Assembly (NCBI GenBank): GCA_017644045.1
Contig: JAEPMI010000009.1
Span: 434,001-498,000, forward strand
DNA from: Deltaproteobacteria bacterium
Lineage (GTDB): Bacteria > Myxococcota_A > Polyangia > Polyangiales > Houyiibacteriaceae
Length of the DNA: 64,000 bases
Direction: 5' to 3'
Shown: one piece after another, positions 33,831-45,094 of the stretch
How positions within the stretch are numbered: the stretch's first letter is position 1
Layout: the number at the start of each line of letters is the position of its first letter
Translations under genes and position numbers: made by a program
Notes under the pieces: generated by a model
The model's input: only the letters and a program-made list of their open reading frames with translations
Databases searched by the model: none
What the model was told of the DNA's origin: nothing

Positions 33831-35864
33831 TTGCGGTGGGTAGACGGTCGGGTCCTCGTGGTCGGCGCTCTGCTCTCGGGCTGCACGCTGGAACGTGAGG
33901 TGCCGGCCGAGTTGGTGCGCAGCGTCGGCCTGACCGCCTTGGGACTGTGGGCACTGGGCTCGCTGGTCGCAGCAGTCTTTCAGCGCCGGGAGCGCAGCGA
34001 GTCGGAAGGGAGCGGCGGCCTCGTCGCACTCGCCGGCGCCGCCCTGACCGGCCTGGTCGCGTTCGGGGTGCGCTTCGCGTTGGCCGCGCCGACTCCGATC
34101 CACGACGATGGATTGCGTGACCTCGGGTCCGGGATGACCTGCGGGCTCGAGGGCTGTCGATGGACCGCGACCGCGTCCGTCGGCGACTTCGAACACGGCA
34201 CGAGCCTGACCCGCTTGCTCGGTGTCGCGCACCACCTCGGGGTGGGCGTGGACGGGATGCAGCTCGGCTTCATGGTGCTGTCGGCGCTCGCCGTCGCGGT
34301 GGTCTACCTCGCGGGTCGCCGGATGGCGCGGCCGGGGCTGGAGACGCAGGTCGGCGTGCTCGCGGCCGCGGGCTACTTCGCGTTGTTGCTGAGCGAGCTC
34401 ATCGAGGTCGGCGAGATCGTCTGGAACCCGTCATTGGTGGCCTTGCCGGTCGCGCTCACCCAGGCAGCGCTCGTCCGCGGAGCGGTGACGGGCAGAGCCG
34501 TGCCGCTGATCGTCGCGGGGGCGTTCGCCGGGTTCGCGTTCGACGCCCACCTCGCGGGGCTGATCCTCTGGCCGGCGCTGGTCCTGGTGTCGGTCGCCGT
34601 CGTCGACCGAGGAGCAGCGAAGCCCGCGTGGGTCTGGGCGGCATCGCTCGCGGGAGCCCTCTCCGTGCCGATGCTCGTCTCCCCGCGCTCCGCGGGGATC
34701 GCAGGCACCTCGCTTCTGAATCACCTCGGCTGGGGTGGGGGCATCGCCGTGGGGCTGGCGGGCTCGGTCGCTGCCGCGGGTCTGCGCGCCTTCGTTCGAA
34801 GAGCCGAGGGCGACGAGAGGACACGCCAGCGCCTCGTGGCCGTGTGCGTTCCGATCGGAACGCTGGCGTGCGCGCTCGTGGCCGTGTCCGACGTCGTCGA
34901 CGACCCACCCGCTCGCTACACGGCACCCGTGTACCCAGCCTTGGCCTTGGTGGGGGCAGCGCTCGCGGGGGTCTTGTTGGACCGTCTGGCGAAGCCCCGT
35001 CGGCGGGTCCGATTCGTCGCGCTCGCGGTTCTCGCGACGCTCGCGCTCAGCGTCCCGGCGTACGCCTGGCGCATGTCCGTCGATCGGAGTCGATGGAACT
35101 ACCGCGACGTCGACACGCTCGCGACGTGGTTGCGCGAACGCGGTGTGGGCCGGGACCGAGTGCACCTCGCGCTGCGCGGAGGGACGTGCGGGGGCGAGCT
35201 CTACTCCGACCGCGGCCAGCGCCTCGACGAGCTCCTGGTGGCCGGCCTCCGGGCGCTCGGGCGACTCGAACCGGGCTCCGGCTCGGAGCGCGTCTGGCTC
35301 GTGACCAAGGTCGCCAGCGCCGAGCTGGCCGAGCTCCCCGACGGCGCGATCACCCTGAGCGCCGATTCCAGCCACACGATCGTGCTCGTTCCCGACGAGC
35401 CGCTCATCGGTCTGGCGAACGTGCGCGGGTGCGCTCGGCTCGACGATGGGTCGACGAGCTGTGTCGCCGCGACGCCGCTCCCAACGCGCCTCGAGCGCCG
35501 CCAAGTCTTGCCGCGCCACGAATGGGTGCCGATCCCCGAAGGGCGCCATGCGACACAGGCCTACTACGAGCTCACGCTGCGCGGACCGACGGAGGGAAGA
35601 CGCACCTCGAGGGTGCAGGTGGTCGGCAACGACGGCTGGAACTACTGGCGCTTCACGGAGGTCGAAGGCGACGTCGAGGTCGATGCGTCGACGAGGTCCG
35701 AGCACACGATCGATCTCCGCATGGACGCGGGAGCGGAGGGGCTCCTTCGAGTGGAGACCGAGGAGGTCGACGAGGCCCTCGGCCACATGTGGTCGCCGCC
35801 CATCCTCGAGCGGCCCGCCGACTCGCGGACGCGCGAGCTCTTCGAGCTCGAGCCCGACGATTGA
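33831..35864 (+). CDS. Polytopic membrane protein, GT-C glycosyltransferase-like layout
   Basis: A 677-residue protein. The first ~425 residues hold about ten or more membrane segments. An early luminal loop has an HDDGLRD motif near residue 91, reminiscent of the acidic loop of GT-C/PMT-type glycosyltransferases. The C-terminal ~250 residues form a periplasmic domain (VHLALRGGTCGGELYSDRG, LRGPTEGRRTSRVQVVGNDGWNYW). It is thus plausibly a lipid-linked-sugar transferase, but this is inference. The start is TTG. The N-terminus itself resembles a lipoprotein signal (ALLSGC). Confidence 0.7.
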   Translation: MRWVDGRVLVVGALLSGCTLEREVPAELVRSVGLTALGLWALGSLVAAVFQRRERSESEGSGGLVALAGAALTGLVAFGVRFALAAPTPIHDDGLRDLGSGMTCGLEGCRWTATASVGDFEHGTSLTRLLGVAHHLGVGVDGMQLGFMVLSALAVAVVYLAGRRMARPGLETQVGVLAAAGYFALLLSELIEVGEIVWNPSLVALPVALTQAALVRGAVTGRAVPLIVAGAFAGFAFDAHLAGLILWPALVLVSVAVVDRGAAKPAWVWAASLAGALSVPMLVSPRSAGIAGTSLLNHLGWGGGIAVGLAGSVAAAGLRAFVRRAEGDERTRQRLVAVCVPIGTLACALVAVSDVVDDPPARYTAPVYPALALVGAALAGVLLDRLAKPRRRVRFVALAVLATLALSVPAYAWRMSVDRSRWNYRDVDTLATWLRERGVGRDRVHLALRGGTCGGELYSDRGQRLDELLVAGLRALGRLEPGSGSERVWLVTKVASAELAELPDGAITLSADSSHTIVLVPDEPLIGLANVRGCARLDDGSTSCVAATPLPTRLERRQVLPRHEWVPIPEGRHATQAYYELTLRGPTEGRRTSRVQVVGNDGWNYWRFTEVEGDVEVDASTRSEHTIDLRMDAGAEGLLRVETEEVDEALGHMWSPPILERPADSRTRELFELEPDD

Positions 35865-35954
35865 CTAAGCGGCCTGCACACCAAAATAGCGACTCATTGC
35901 TCATTTAATGCGGTTTGGTGGCGCTGACAGCATCTAATAGGCATCATACAGCCG
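35865..35954 (+). promoter_or_regulatory. AT-rich promoter region of hipAB
   Basis: The 90-nt gap before hipA is much richer in A and T than its surroundings (AAAATAG, CATTTAATG, CATCTAATAGG, CATCATACAG). It presumably holds the hipAB promoter and the operator for the HipB-like repressor. A dyad CATT...AATG lies in its centre. No exact box can be assigned. Confidence 0.4.
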
Positions 35955-37232
35955 ATGCCTGACGAGCAGACGTGCGAGCTGGAGCACTTCGAAGCGGGCG
36001 CCTGGCGGCGGATCGCGACGATTGATCGTCGGGAAGGGACCGATCGAGCAGAGCCCACCTGGCTCGAGTACGACATCGAGTACGCGACGGACCACTGCGG
36101 CGCGACGGGCCATCGAGCCGTCTCGGTTCGGACTCCGGTCGACTTCAATCAGCACGACGTGCCGACCTTCCCGTCCTTCGCGATCGACTTGATGCCCCAA
36201 GGCGACGCGCGGCGAGCGCGCGCCGGTCGGTTGCGGGAACGAGGCGTCGACGTGAGCGACTGGACGCTGCTGATCCACGGCGCGGGGAATCCCGTGGGCA
36301 ACCTTCGGGTGAGGCGAACGGAGCGGAGCGAGGAGAGCGACGAAGGCGTGACGCGCGAGCAAGTGGTCGCGCGCGGAGATGGGTTTCGCGATTGGGCTGA
36401 ACGAGAAGGCATCCCCATGACCGGCTCGACGGACACGGGCGGGGCTGCACCGAAGCTCTTGCTGACGGAGGATGCCAAGGGGCGGCTACACGCCGACGGC
36501 GCCCTACCCGACCATCGCGCGCGTCGTCATTGGCTCGTGAAGTTCCCACGCGGGCGCCGTCGAGCGGACCTCGTGGTCCTCGCGAACGAGGGCCCCTACC
36601 TCGACGTGGCCCGAACGATGGGGCTCGCCTGCGGCGAGCGCGCGACCTACGTCGATGGAGCACTCTTCGTTCCGCGCTTCGACCGGGAGGTCATCGCACG
36701 AGAGCACACGGAGGTCCGGCGGCTGGGCCTCGAGTCGGTCTATTCGGCGCTCGGCATCGTTCGAGCCGGCGCCACCCTCGCCTACGAAGACGTCTGCGCG
36801 TGCCTCGCAGCCGCGAGCGATGAACCCCACGCCGACCTCGTCGAGTTGGTCCGTCGCGATGCCCTCGCGATGGCTCTCGGCGATCGCGACAACCACGGCC
36901 GGAACACGTCGCTCCTCAAGCGCATCGACGGCACCGTGCGGCTCTCGCCGCTCTACGACTTCGCGCCGATGTATCTCGACCCGGAGGGAATCTCGCGCCA
37001 GACCCGCTGGGCCAGCGAACGGGCGGGTGCTCTCGACTGGAGCGACATCGCTGATGGCCTCGAAGAACACGTCCCGCGCGAGGTCCTCGTCCCTGCGCTC
37101 CGCGATTTCGGGGAGCGGCTGGAGGGAGTCGCCACCCTGATGGCCGAGTGTGGCGTCGACCGGGAGATCATCGACGCGCGCGAAGCCGGCATCGCGAACA
37201 TCGCGAAGAGCCTGCGGGGACTCCGCGTCTGA
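35955..37232 (+). CDS. hipA: HipA-like serine/threonine kinase toxin
   Basis: A 425-residue kinase of the HipA family. Family marks: N-lobe PVGNLRVRR, FPSFAIDLMPQG, GGAAPKLLL, KFPRG, the catalytic loop GDRDNHGRN (Asp312, Asn317) and LYDFAPMY (Asp335 of the metal-binding motif). All key residues are kept, so it should be active; in E. coli HipA phosphorylates glutamyl-tRNA synthetase and causes growth arrest. The stop overlaps the ATG of the HipB-like gene (TGATG). The gene order is toxin first, the reverse of E. coli hipBA. Confidence 0.88.
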   Translation: MPDEQTCELEHFEAGAWRRIATIDRREGTDRAEPTWLEYDIEYATDHCGATGHRAVSVRTPVDFNQHDVPTFPSFAIDLMPQGDARRARAGRLRERGVDVSDWTLLIHGAGNPVGNLRVRRTERSEESDEGVTREQVVARGDGFRDWAEREGIPMTGSTDTGGAAPKLLLTEDAKGRLHADGALPDHRARRHWLVKFPRGRRRADLVVLANEGPYLDVARTMGLACGERATYVDGALFVPRFDREVIAREHTEVRRLGLESVYSALGIVRAGATLAYEDVCACLAAASDEPHADLVELVRRDALAMALGDRDNHGRNTSLLKRIDGTVRLSPLYDFAPMYLDPEGISRQTRWASERAGALDWSDIADGLEEHVPREVLVPALRDFGERLEGVATLMAECGVDREIIDAREAGIANIAKSLRGLRV

Positions 37233-37516
37233 TGGGACGCATGAAGAAGCTCAGCGTGGAAGAGCGCGGCGCGGCTCGCCGAGCGCTCTACGCGGCGATC
37301 GACGAAGGCGGTCTCCCCCTCGGCGAAGCGGTGCGGCGGATGCGCGAGATCACCGGGCTCACGCAGCAAGAGTTCGCCGAGCGTATCGCCGGCGTGTCTC
37401 CCCGAGCGCTCGCCGCGGTGGAGCGCGGCGAAGGCAACCCGACGAAGCAAACGCTCGAGGCGATCGGCGCTCCCTTCGGCCTGACCCTCGCCTACGTTCG
37501 CAAGCCCCACGAGTAG
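37232..37516 (+). CDS. hipB: HipB-like HTH antitoxin
   Basis: A 94-residue protein with a Cro/C1-type helix-turn-helix (residues ~30-85): LGEAVRRMREITGLTQQEFAERIAGVSPRALAAVERG. It should bind the HipA-like kinase and repress the operon. Translation is coupled to hipA through the TGATG overlap. The N-terminal 25 residues are a helical extension. Convergent with a kinase gene that ends 10 nt away. Confidence 0.85.
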   Translation: MGRMKKLSVEERGAARRALYAAIDEGGLPLGEAVRRMREITGLTQQEFAERIAGVSPRALAAVERGEGNPTKQTLEAIGAPFGLTLAYVRKPHE

Positions 37517-37526
37517 CTGGCAGCGC

Positions 37527-39866
<2,340 letters not shown>

Positions 39867-39876
39867 GGCTGAGAAG

Positions 39877-40494
39877 CTACCCCACCGCAGCGCGGAGGTG
39901 TTTGAGCGCGCGGACCCAGAGCTGGCGGATCGCCGCTTCGCTCTTCCCCGTGCGGGTGGCGATCTGCCGGTGGGAGAGACCCTCGAAGTGCCGCAGCCGA
40001 AGGACCTCGCGGTACTCGGCGGGGAGACGGTCGATCGCTTCGAGCAGCTGCATGGCTTCTTGTCGCGTCGCGACCTGGCGGCTGGGGGTGGGCTCCAGCG
40101 CCGCGAGCCGAGGCTTCTCGCCCTCCGCCGATCCCTCGATCTGCATCATGCTGCCGGCCACCGCGTTCTCTGCGGCCAGGTTCCGGCGGTCCTGATGCCA
40201 GAAGCGCAGCAGGTTGCGGGCCTCGTTGCGCACGATGGTCACGAGCCATTGTTGCCACTCGCCAGCGCTCTCCCCGCGGAACTGGTCGAAGCGTTCGATG
40301 GCCGCGAGCAGGCTCTGCTGCACCACGTCAGCGACGTCGACCTTCCCCTCGAGCCGGCCGCCGAGCACGCTCCGAGCGACCGCGCGCAAGTAGGGGCGCA
40401 AGCCTTCGACGGCTTCCCAGAGCGCATCCCGATCGCCCTCGCGTGCGCGCAAGAGCGCGGCGCGGACGGCTTCGTCTCGCTCTTCGCGGGTCAC
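39877..40494 (-). CDS. ECF RNA polymerase sigma factor
   Basis: A 205-residue ECF sigma factor. Region 2 (VDVADVVQQSLLAAIERFDQFRG, EWQQWLVTIVRNEARNLLRFW) and region 4 (LPAEYREVLRLRHFEGLSHRQIATRTGKSEAAIRQLWVRALKHLR) are clear. It resembles the Planctomycete/Myxococcota ECF types that are controlled by Ser/Thr kinases. The kinase gene follows after 10 nt. Its target promoters are unknown. Start is GTG. Confidence 0.9.
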   Translation of the reverse strand: MTREERDEAVRAALLRAREGDRDALWEAVEGLRPYLRAVARSVLGGRLEGKVDVADVVQQSLLAAIERFDQFRGESAGEWQQWLVTIVRNEARNLLRFWHQDRRNLAAENAVAGSMMQIEGSAEGEKPRLAALEPTPSRQVATRQEAMQLLEAIDRLPAEYREVLRLRHFEGLSHRQIATRTGKSEAAIRQLWVRALKHLRAAVG

Positions 40495-40532
40495 CTACCC
40501 CACAGGATACGGAGCCAGCGGCGCTTCCGACA

Positions 40533-40572
40533 CGCGAAAACGGCCCCGCCAAGAAGGCGGAGCCGTTTCGCG
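40533..40572 (-). terminator. Rho-independent terminator of the caspase gene
   Basis: A long near-perfect stem (CGCGAAA..CGGC..CCGCC / GGCGG..GCCG..TTTCGCG) with loop AAGAA. On the minus strand it is followed by TTTTCGC. It lies 17 nt after the caspase stop (40589) and ahead of the sigma factor gene, separating the two transcripts. Confidence 0.75.
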
Positions 40573-40588
40573 CTGCTGAACCCGAGGA

Positions 40589-42751
40589 CTAGCGGACGGT
40601 CACGTTCAGGTCGTAGCTGCCGGTGGTCATCGGGGCGTAGGGGCGGACGGCGATGGTGTACGCGCCGGCGGCGGGGGCCGTGAGCTCGATGCGGCTGCCC
40701 AGCTGGTCGGGCGCGATGTCGTCGTTCTCGGCGAGGACCCGGCCACCCTGGCGGAGCTGGAGGACCGTGTCGGCGGAGCCGTGGACGCGGGTCTCGAAGA
40801 CGTAGGTGCGGCCGGCCTCGAGCTGGACCTCGTGCGTGGTCTCGTTCTGGCCGAGGGTCTGACCGGGCATCGAGAGCACGGGGGAGCCGACGGTGGCGAC
40901 GGGAGCGCTACCACCGGAGGCGACGGTCAGCGTGTAGGCGCCGAGGGTCTGCGGGGCGTAGGGTCGGACGCGAACGGTCAGGGTGCCGGCGGGGGCCATC
41001 ACCTCGAGGCGGCTCGAGAGATCGTTCGGCGAGGCGTCGTCGTTCTGGCCGAGCACGACGCCGTTCGCGAGCACCTCGATGACGGTGTCGGTCTGCGGGC
41101 CGAGCGCGCTGGTCGAGATGACCACCGGGCCACCGGGCACCTGGATGGTGTGGTCCTCACCGGCGGCGGTGAGCTGCGAGGTGACCCGGTGCAGCTCGTT
41201 GCCGGTCGCGGGCGCCACGGTGGTCGCGGCACCGCCACGAGTCACGGCGAGCGCGTAGGTGCCGAGGGTCTGGGGGCCGTAGGGACGCACCTCGATGGTG
41301 TAGGTGCCCGCACTCCCAACGCTGAGCTCGATGCGGCTCGAGAGGTCGCCGTCGGTGACGTCGTCGTTCTCGGCGACGGGCGTGCCGTTCAGGAGGACGC
41401 GCACCATGGTGTCGGCCTGACCCGAGAGGCTGCCGGTCGCGACGACGTAGCGGCCCGGCGCGAGCTGCACGGTGAACTGCTCGCCGCTCGGGGAGAGGGA
41501 GAGGCCGCTGCGCTGGAACACCGCGTCACCGGAGGGAGTGACCGTGGTGATCGGGGTGGCGCCATCGAGCGTGGCGACGCGGAGCGAGTACTCGCCGAGC
41601 GTGTTGGGGGCGTAGGGGCGAACGCGGACCTCGTGGCGGCCGTTCTGCGTCGCGGTGAACTCGATGCGGCTCGAGAGGTCGTTCGGCGCGGCGTCGTCGT
41701 TCTCGGCGAGGACCTGGCCGCCCTGGACGAGCGCCATCACGGTGTCGGCGGCGCCGCCCAGGCTGCGGGTCTCGAAGAGGTAGCGGGTGCCCGCGACGAG
41801 GTCGACGGTGTGGGTCGCGCCCTGGGGGGAGAGGCGCTGGTTCGGGAAGCTCGCGACCTGGGTGCCGACCATCACGACCTGCGGCGCGACGAACTCGCCG
41901 GTGCCCTCACCGACCTGCATCACGACCATGTCGGGGCGCACGGCGGTGCGCTTGATGTCGATGAACTGGAAGCCGACGGTGCGACCCGCGGGGTCGGTGG
42001 ACTCGATGTTCGGGAGCTGGCCCGCCTTGCGGCGAATGAAGGCCTCGATCTCGAGGGCGGTGAGCATGCCGTCGCGGGCCTGGCCCTGCACGCCGTTGGC
42101 CGCGCCGTCGGCCTGACCTTCCAGGGCCTCGGCGAGGAGCAGGCTCAGCCAGCCGCCGGCTTCGCGGTCGGGCACGGCGCTCGTGAGATCTTCGGAGCTG
42201 GAGAGCAGCGTCATCCGACCGGCGCGGTCGCCGACGTCGAAGAGGAAGCCGCCGCTGAAGCAGGCGTCGATGCCCACGAGCGTCAGCCGGCTCTTCGTCT
42301 GGTCGAGCGCGTGGGCGAGCTCGTCGTCCTTCAGGTCGCCGTCGTAGAGCGCGAGGACCTCGTCGAGCGCGTCACCCTCGTCAGCGCTCTCGTCCGCGAC
42401 CGGCGAGCCGTGGCCGCTGAAGAAGAAGACCACGTTGTCGCCCTCGGTCGCTTCGCGCTGCACGGTCGCCAGCGCCTGCATGACGTTGGCGCGGGTGGCG
42501 CGCTCGTTGAGGAGCAGGTGGGTGCTCAGGCGCTCCGCCGGAATGTTGCGGGTGAGCGCCCGGGCCAGGCGCTCCGCGTCGACGTCGGTGCGGGCGAGCG
42601 GGGACGTCGGGTAGCTCGCGATGCCGACGAGCACCGCGTGGGTGCGGCCGGTCATCGGGGCCTCGGCGCGACCGACGCTCGGCAGGAGGAGCGCCGCCGC
42701 GAGCGCGAGCGCACTCAGGAGACGAAGAGGAGAAAAACGGGACTTGGACAT
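40589..42751 (-). CDS. Secreted caspase-like peptidase (C14) with four PPC-like repeats
   Basis: A 720-residue exported protein. A Sec signal peptide (residues 1-31, ending GRAEA) precedes a caspase domain with the catalytic dyad His114 (FFFSGHGSP) and Cys164 (GIDACFSGG). Residues ~270-720 carry four repeats of the type AENDD-x-D-LSSRIEL ... VRPYAPQTLG-Y-L-V, PPC-like beta domains. Family knowledge: bacterial orthocaspases cleave after Arg or Lys. The signal peptide places it in periplasm or medium, unlike most described orthocaspases. ATG at 42751 is set by the signal peptide. Similar repeats occur in the neighbouring kinase. Confidence 0.88.
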   Translation of the reverse strand: MSKSRFSPLRLLSALALAAALLLPSVGRAEAPMTGRTHAVLVGIASYPTSPLARTDVDAERLARALTRNIPAERLSTHLLLNERATRANVMQALATVQREATEGDNVVFFFSGHGSPVADESADEGDALDEVLALYDGDLKDDELAHALDQTKSRLTLVGIDACFSGGFLFDVGDRAGRMTLLSSSEDLTSAVPDREAGGWLSLLLAEALEGQADGAANGVQGQARDGMLTALEIEAFIRRKAGQLPNIESTDPAGRTVGFQFIDIKRTAVRPDMVVMQVGEGTGEFVAPQVVMVGTQVASFPNQRLSPQGATHTVDLVAGTRYLFETRSLGGAADTVMALVQGGQVLAENDDAAPNDLSSRIEFTATQNGRHEVRVRPYAPNTLGEYSLRVATLDGATPITTVTPSGDAVFQRSGLSLSPSGEQFTVQLAPGRYVVATGSLSGQADTMVRVLLNGTPVAENDDVTDGDLSSRIELSVGSAGTYTIEVRPYGPQTLGTYALAVTRGGAATTVAPATGNELHRVTSQLTAAGEDHTIQVPGGPVVISTSALGPQTDTVIEVLANGVVLGQNDDASPNDLSSRLEVMAPAGTLTVRVRPYAPQTLGAYTLTVASGGSAPVATVGSPVLSMPGQTLGQNETTHEVQLEAGRTYVFETRVHGSADTVLQLRQGGRVLAENDDIAPDQLGSRIELTAPAAGAYTIAVRPYAPMTTGSYDLNVTVR

Positions 42752-43055
42752 GACACACCTCCGCGGTCGACGCGCCCGCTCGAGTGCAGACGATTCGCCG
42801 GTGAAACCTGCGGGGGAGCGCGCCGTCATTGGCTTCGTTCCTTCCCGCTACCCCCTACGGGAAACCGCGCGGCCGGAGGTGTGACGAGAAAAACGAAAAA
42901 AGATCCGAGAACGGCCAAAACACCGTGTTTTCGGCGCTCGACGAGTCATCGCGAGCGCCCCTGGTCTATGGGGCGTGGCCCATGAACGAAGAGCCGACCG
43001 GCCTGGCTGGCCTGGTCGGCTCTTCTCGTCCGAGTCGCGGCTGAGCGCGCTCGCG
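42752..43055. other. 304-nt gap with promoter region and two hairpins
   Basis: No gene is seen. The part near the caspase start (42752-42900) should hold its promoter; 42890-42910 is A-rich on the plus strand. A hairpin at 42914-42935 (GCC-AAAACA / TGTTTT-CGGC) is followed on the minus strand by T-rich sequence. The main terminator is at 42988-43025. Confidence 0.5.
42988..43025 (-). terminator. Terminator after the MscS-type channel gene
   Basis: A perfect 12-bp stem (GAAGAGCCGACC / GGTCGGCTCTTC) whose 14-nt loop itself contains GGCC-TGGCT-GGCC. It lies 30 nt downstream of the MscS stop on the minus strand. Confidence 0.7.
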
Positions 43056-43937
43056 TCAGGCGGCCTCGCGCACCTCGTCCAGCACCTCCGTGGCGCTCTC
43101 GCCGAGCTCCAGGGTGCGGATGGGGAAGGGAATCTCGATGTCCGCTGCGTCGAAGGCACGCTTGATGGCACGGACCATCTCGTCGGCGGCCCGCTTGGCG
43201 TCGATCTGGCTCTCGTAGTCGATCCACACCCGGGCGACGAAATCGATGGAGCTACCACCGAAGCTCTCGAAGAAGACCTCGGCTTCCTTCTGCTCGCAGC
43301 CCACACCCTCGAGCGCATCGAGGGCGACCTTCTTCGCGTGATCGAGGTCGGTGTCGTAGGCCACGCCACACTGGACGTCGATTCGGCGGCGGTCGGTGTC
43401 GCTGTGGTTGATCAGCGGCTCGGAGTAGATGGCTTTGTTCGGCACGCGCACGCTCTTGCCGTCGAACGTCCGGAGCTCCGTCGTCCGCAGGTGGATGGCC
43501 TGCACCACACCGATCAGGTCGTTGGTCTCGACGACATCACCCACCCGAAAGAGGGTCTTGACCGAGAGACCCACACCACTGATGACGTTCGCCACGAGGT
43601 CCTGGAACGCGAAACCGAGAGCGAGACCCACGACACCCGCACCGGCGAGGAGGCTCGTCACCGCGCCTTCGAGCTCGAGCACGCTCAGCACGATCATCAA
43701 TCCCAACGTGATGGTGGCGAACTGAGCCGTCCGGCCGACCATGGAAGCGACCGACTTGGACATCCGCGTCTTCGTCGCGAGCTTCGTCGCCCCTCGTCGG
43801 ACGTACTTGGACACGAGGACGAAGAGCACGCCGATGACGAGGCCGATGGCCAGCCTCGGCGCCCAGGCGACGAAGTCCTCCGCCCAGCCGGTCAACGTGT
43901 TCCAGAGTATGTCCTTGGCGTCCGAGAGTGTATCCAT
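43056..43937 (-). CDS. mscS: Small-conductance mechanosensitive channel (MscS family)
   Basis: A 293-residue membrane channel. Three membrane segments (about residues 20-45, 60-85, 88-115) are followed by the MscS pore signature AGAGVVGLALGFAFQDLVANVISG and the beta-domain FRVGDVVE, FDGKSVRVPNKAIYSEPLINHS. It opens under membrane tension to release solutes after osmotic downshift. ATG at 43937 gives standard length. It is divergent from a lipoprotein gene across 179 nt. Confidence 0.95.
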   Translation of the reverse strand: MDTLSDAKDILWNTLTGWAEDFVAWAPRLAIGLVIGVLFVLVSKYVRRGATKLATKTRMSKSVASMVGRTAQFATITLGLMIVLSVLELEGAVTSLLAGAGVVGLALGFAFQDLVANVISGVGLSVKTLFRVGDVVETNDLIGVVQAIHLRTTELRTFDGKSVRVPNKAIYSEPLINHSDTDRRRIDVQCGVAYDTDLDHAKKVALDALEGVGCEQKEAEVFFESFGGSSIDFVARVWIDYESQIDAKRAADEMVRAIKRAFDAADIEIPFPIRTLELGESATEVLDEVREAA

Positions 43938-44116
43938 GCGCACTGAACGAAGCGAAAGCCATGCCAGCGGGTCTACCGTCGGGATCGAGCGGTCGCACGC
44001 GTTGCGATCTGGGACATCGTGACGAATCGCCACGCGCAAGCACTCGTGCTCTTACGAGTGGGAGTCACCCATGGCGTGGATGCTCGGCGGCGTCTGCGGG
44101 GATAGGATGGCCCCCG

Positions 44117-45007
44117 ATGAGCGGTGACCTTCCACCGACACTCCCACGCACCTCGTTGGCCCTTGGATGCTTCGCCGCGTTGGCAGTGGCCGGCTGTGGC
44201 GACCAACCCGAAGGCCCAGAGCTGCTCGCGGACTGCGGCGGGGCCCGACCGAGTCTCGAAGAGTGCGTGTGGTACCCGCACGATCTCGCAGCCGATTGTG
44301 GCGGCATCGGCGACGAAGCGCGCATGGGGTGCCTCGGCTTCTCCTGCCAGTGGTACCGCGGTGGCTGCGTGCCGGAGGGGGTTCCTGCATCCAGCTGCAC
44401 GGAGAGCAACCCATGCTGCGTCGAGAGCGCGGACGGCACGCTGGCCCCCTTCGACGTCGTCGAGGAGGATGGCCTACGTAGACGCAGCGCCGAGCTTCTC
44501 AGCCGAACCGGCGGCGGGCCCTCGGAGGTCGACCGGGCGCGAAACGTGGATGTGGTCGTCGCTCCGCTGGAGCCGATCGGTGCATCCGAGCTGACCTGCA
44601 CACCGATCGATTCGGAAAGGAGCGGCTTCGACGTCTGCGATTGCCTCAACGAGAGGGCGGCGCAGTCCCGATGGGCCGATTCGCAGGCGTTCTATATCCG
44701 AGTCCATTCGTGCGCGACGGGCCTGGGCGACGATCTATGGGTCGACGTGACCCGAGACGTCGCCGGTGGGATGCGCGCCCGCGTGTGCGTGCGCCACAAC
44801 GGCGACCTGGAGGCCCACGACTTCTGCGACGTGGACCAACCGCTCTGTGCCACCAGCGGCACCGTCACGATCGAGGAGTTCCCGGTGCTCGTGGAGGTCG
44901 ACCACGCCGACTTCCCGATCGCGCCCGAGATTCGCTTCGACATCGACGTGATCCTCGAGGACGGGCGCCACCTCCAGGGGCGCTTCGCGCCGATCGTCGA
45001 CCGCTGA
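44117..45007 (+). CDS. Cysteine-containing lipoprotein of unknown function
   Basis: A 296-residue lipoprotein. The signal (TSLALGCFAALAVAGCG) has a lipobox VAGC. The first half has many Cys (CGGARPSLEECVWYPHD, MGCLGFSCQWYRGGCVPEG, SNPCCVES), the second is a beta-rich domain (ARVCVRHNGDLEAHDFCDVD). Family not recognised. It is convergent with the B12-operon lipoprotein gene; a bidirectional terminator lies between them. Confidence 0.7.
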   Translation: MSGDLPPTLPRTSLALGCFAALAVAGCGDQPEGPELLADCGGARPSLEECVWYPHDLAADCGGIGDEARMGCLGFSCQWYRGGCVPEGVPASSCTESNPCCVESADGTLAPFDVVEEDGLRRRSAELLSRTGGGPSEVDRARNVDVVVAPLEPIGASELTCTPIDSERSGFDVCDCLNERAAQSRWADSQAFYIRVHSCATGLGDDLWVDVTRDVAGGMRARVCVRHNGDLEAHDFCDVDQPLCATSGTVTIEEFPVLVEVDHADFPIAPEIRFDIDVILEDGRHLQGRFAPIVDR

Positions 45008-45044
45008 CGACGAGCGACGCTGATCGATCGGGAACGACGGAACG

Positions 45045-45080
45045 CTACGAGCCCCCACGCCGAAGCGCGGGGGCTCGTAG
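45045..45080. terminator. Bidirectional terminator between convergent genes
   Basis: A perfect 12-bp stem (CTACGAGCCCCC / GGGGGCTCGTAG) with a 12-nt loop, midway between the stops at 45007 (plus) and 45095 (minus). It can serve both genes. Confidence 0.75.
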
Positions 45081-45094
45081 AGAGGGAGCGTGAA

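Noticed and set aside
40781-42985. 734-codon plus-strand frame antisense to the caspase gene
   Set aside because: Composition (Val/Glu/Asp/Arg/Gly runs) is that of the mirror frame of a repetitive GC-rich gene; the minus frame has catalytic motifs and a signal peptide.
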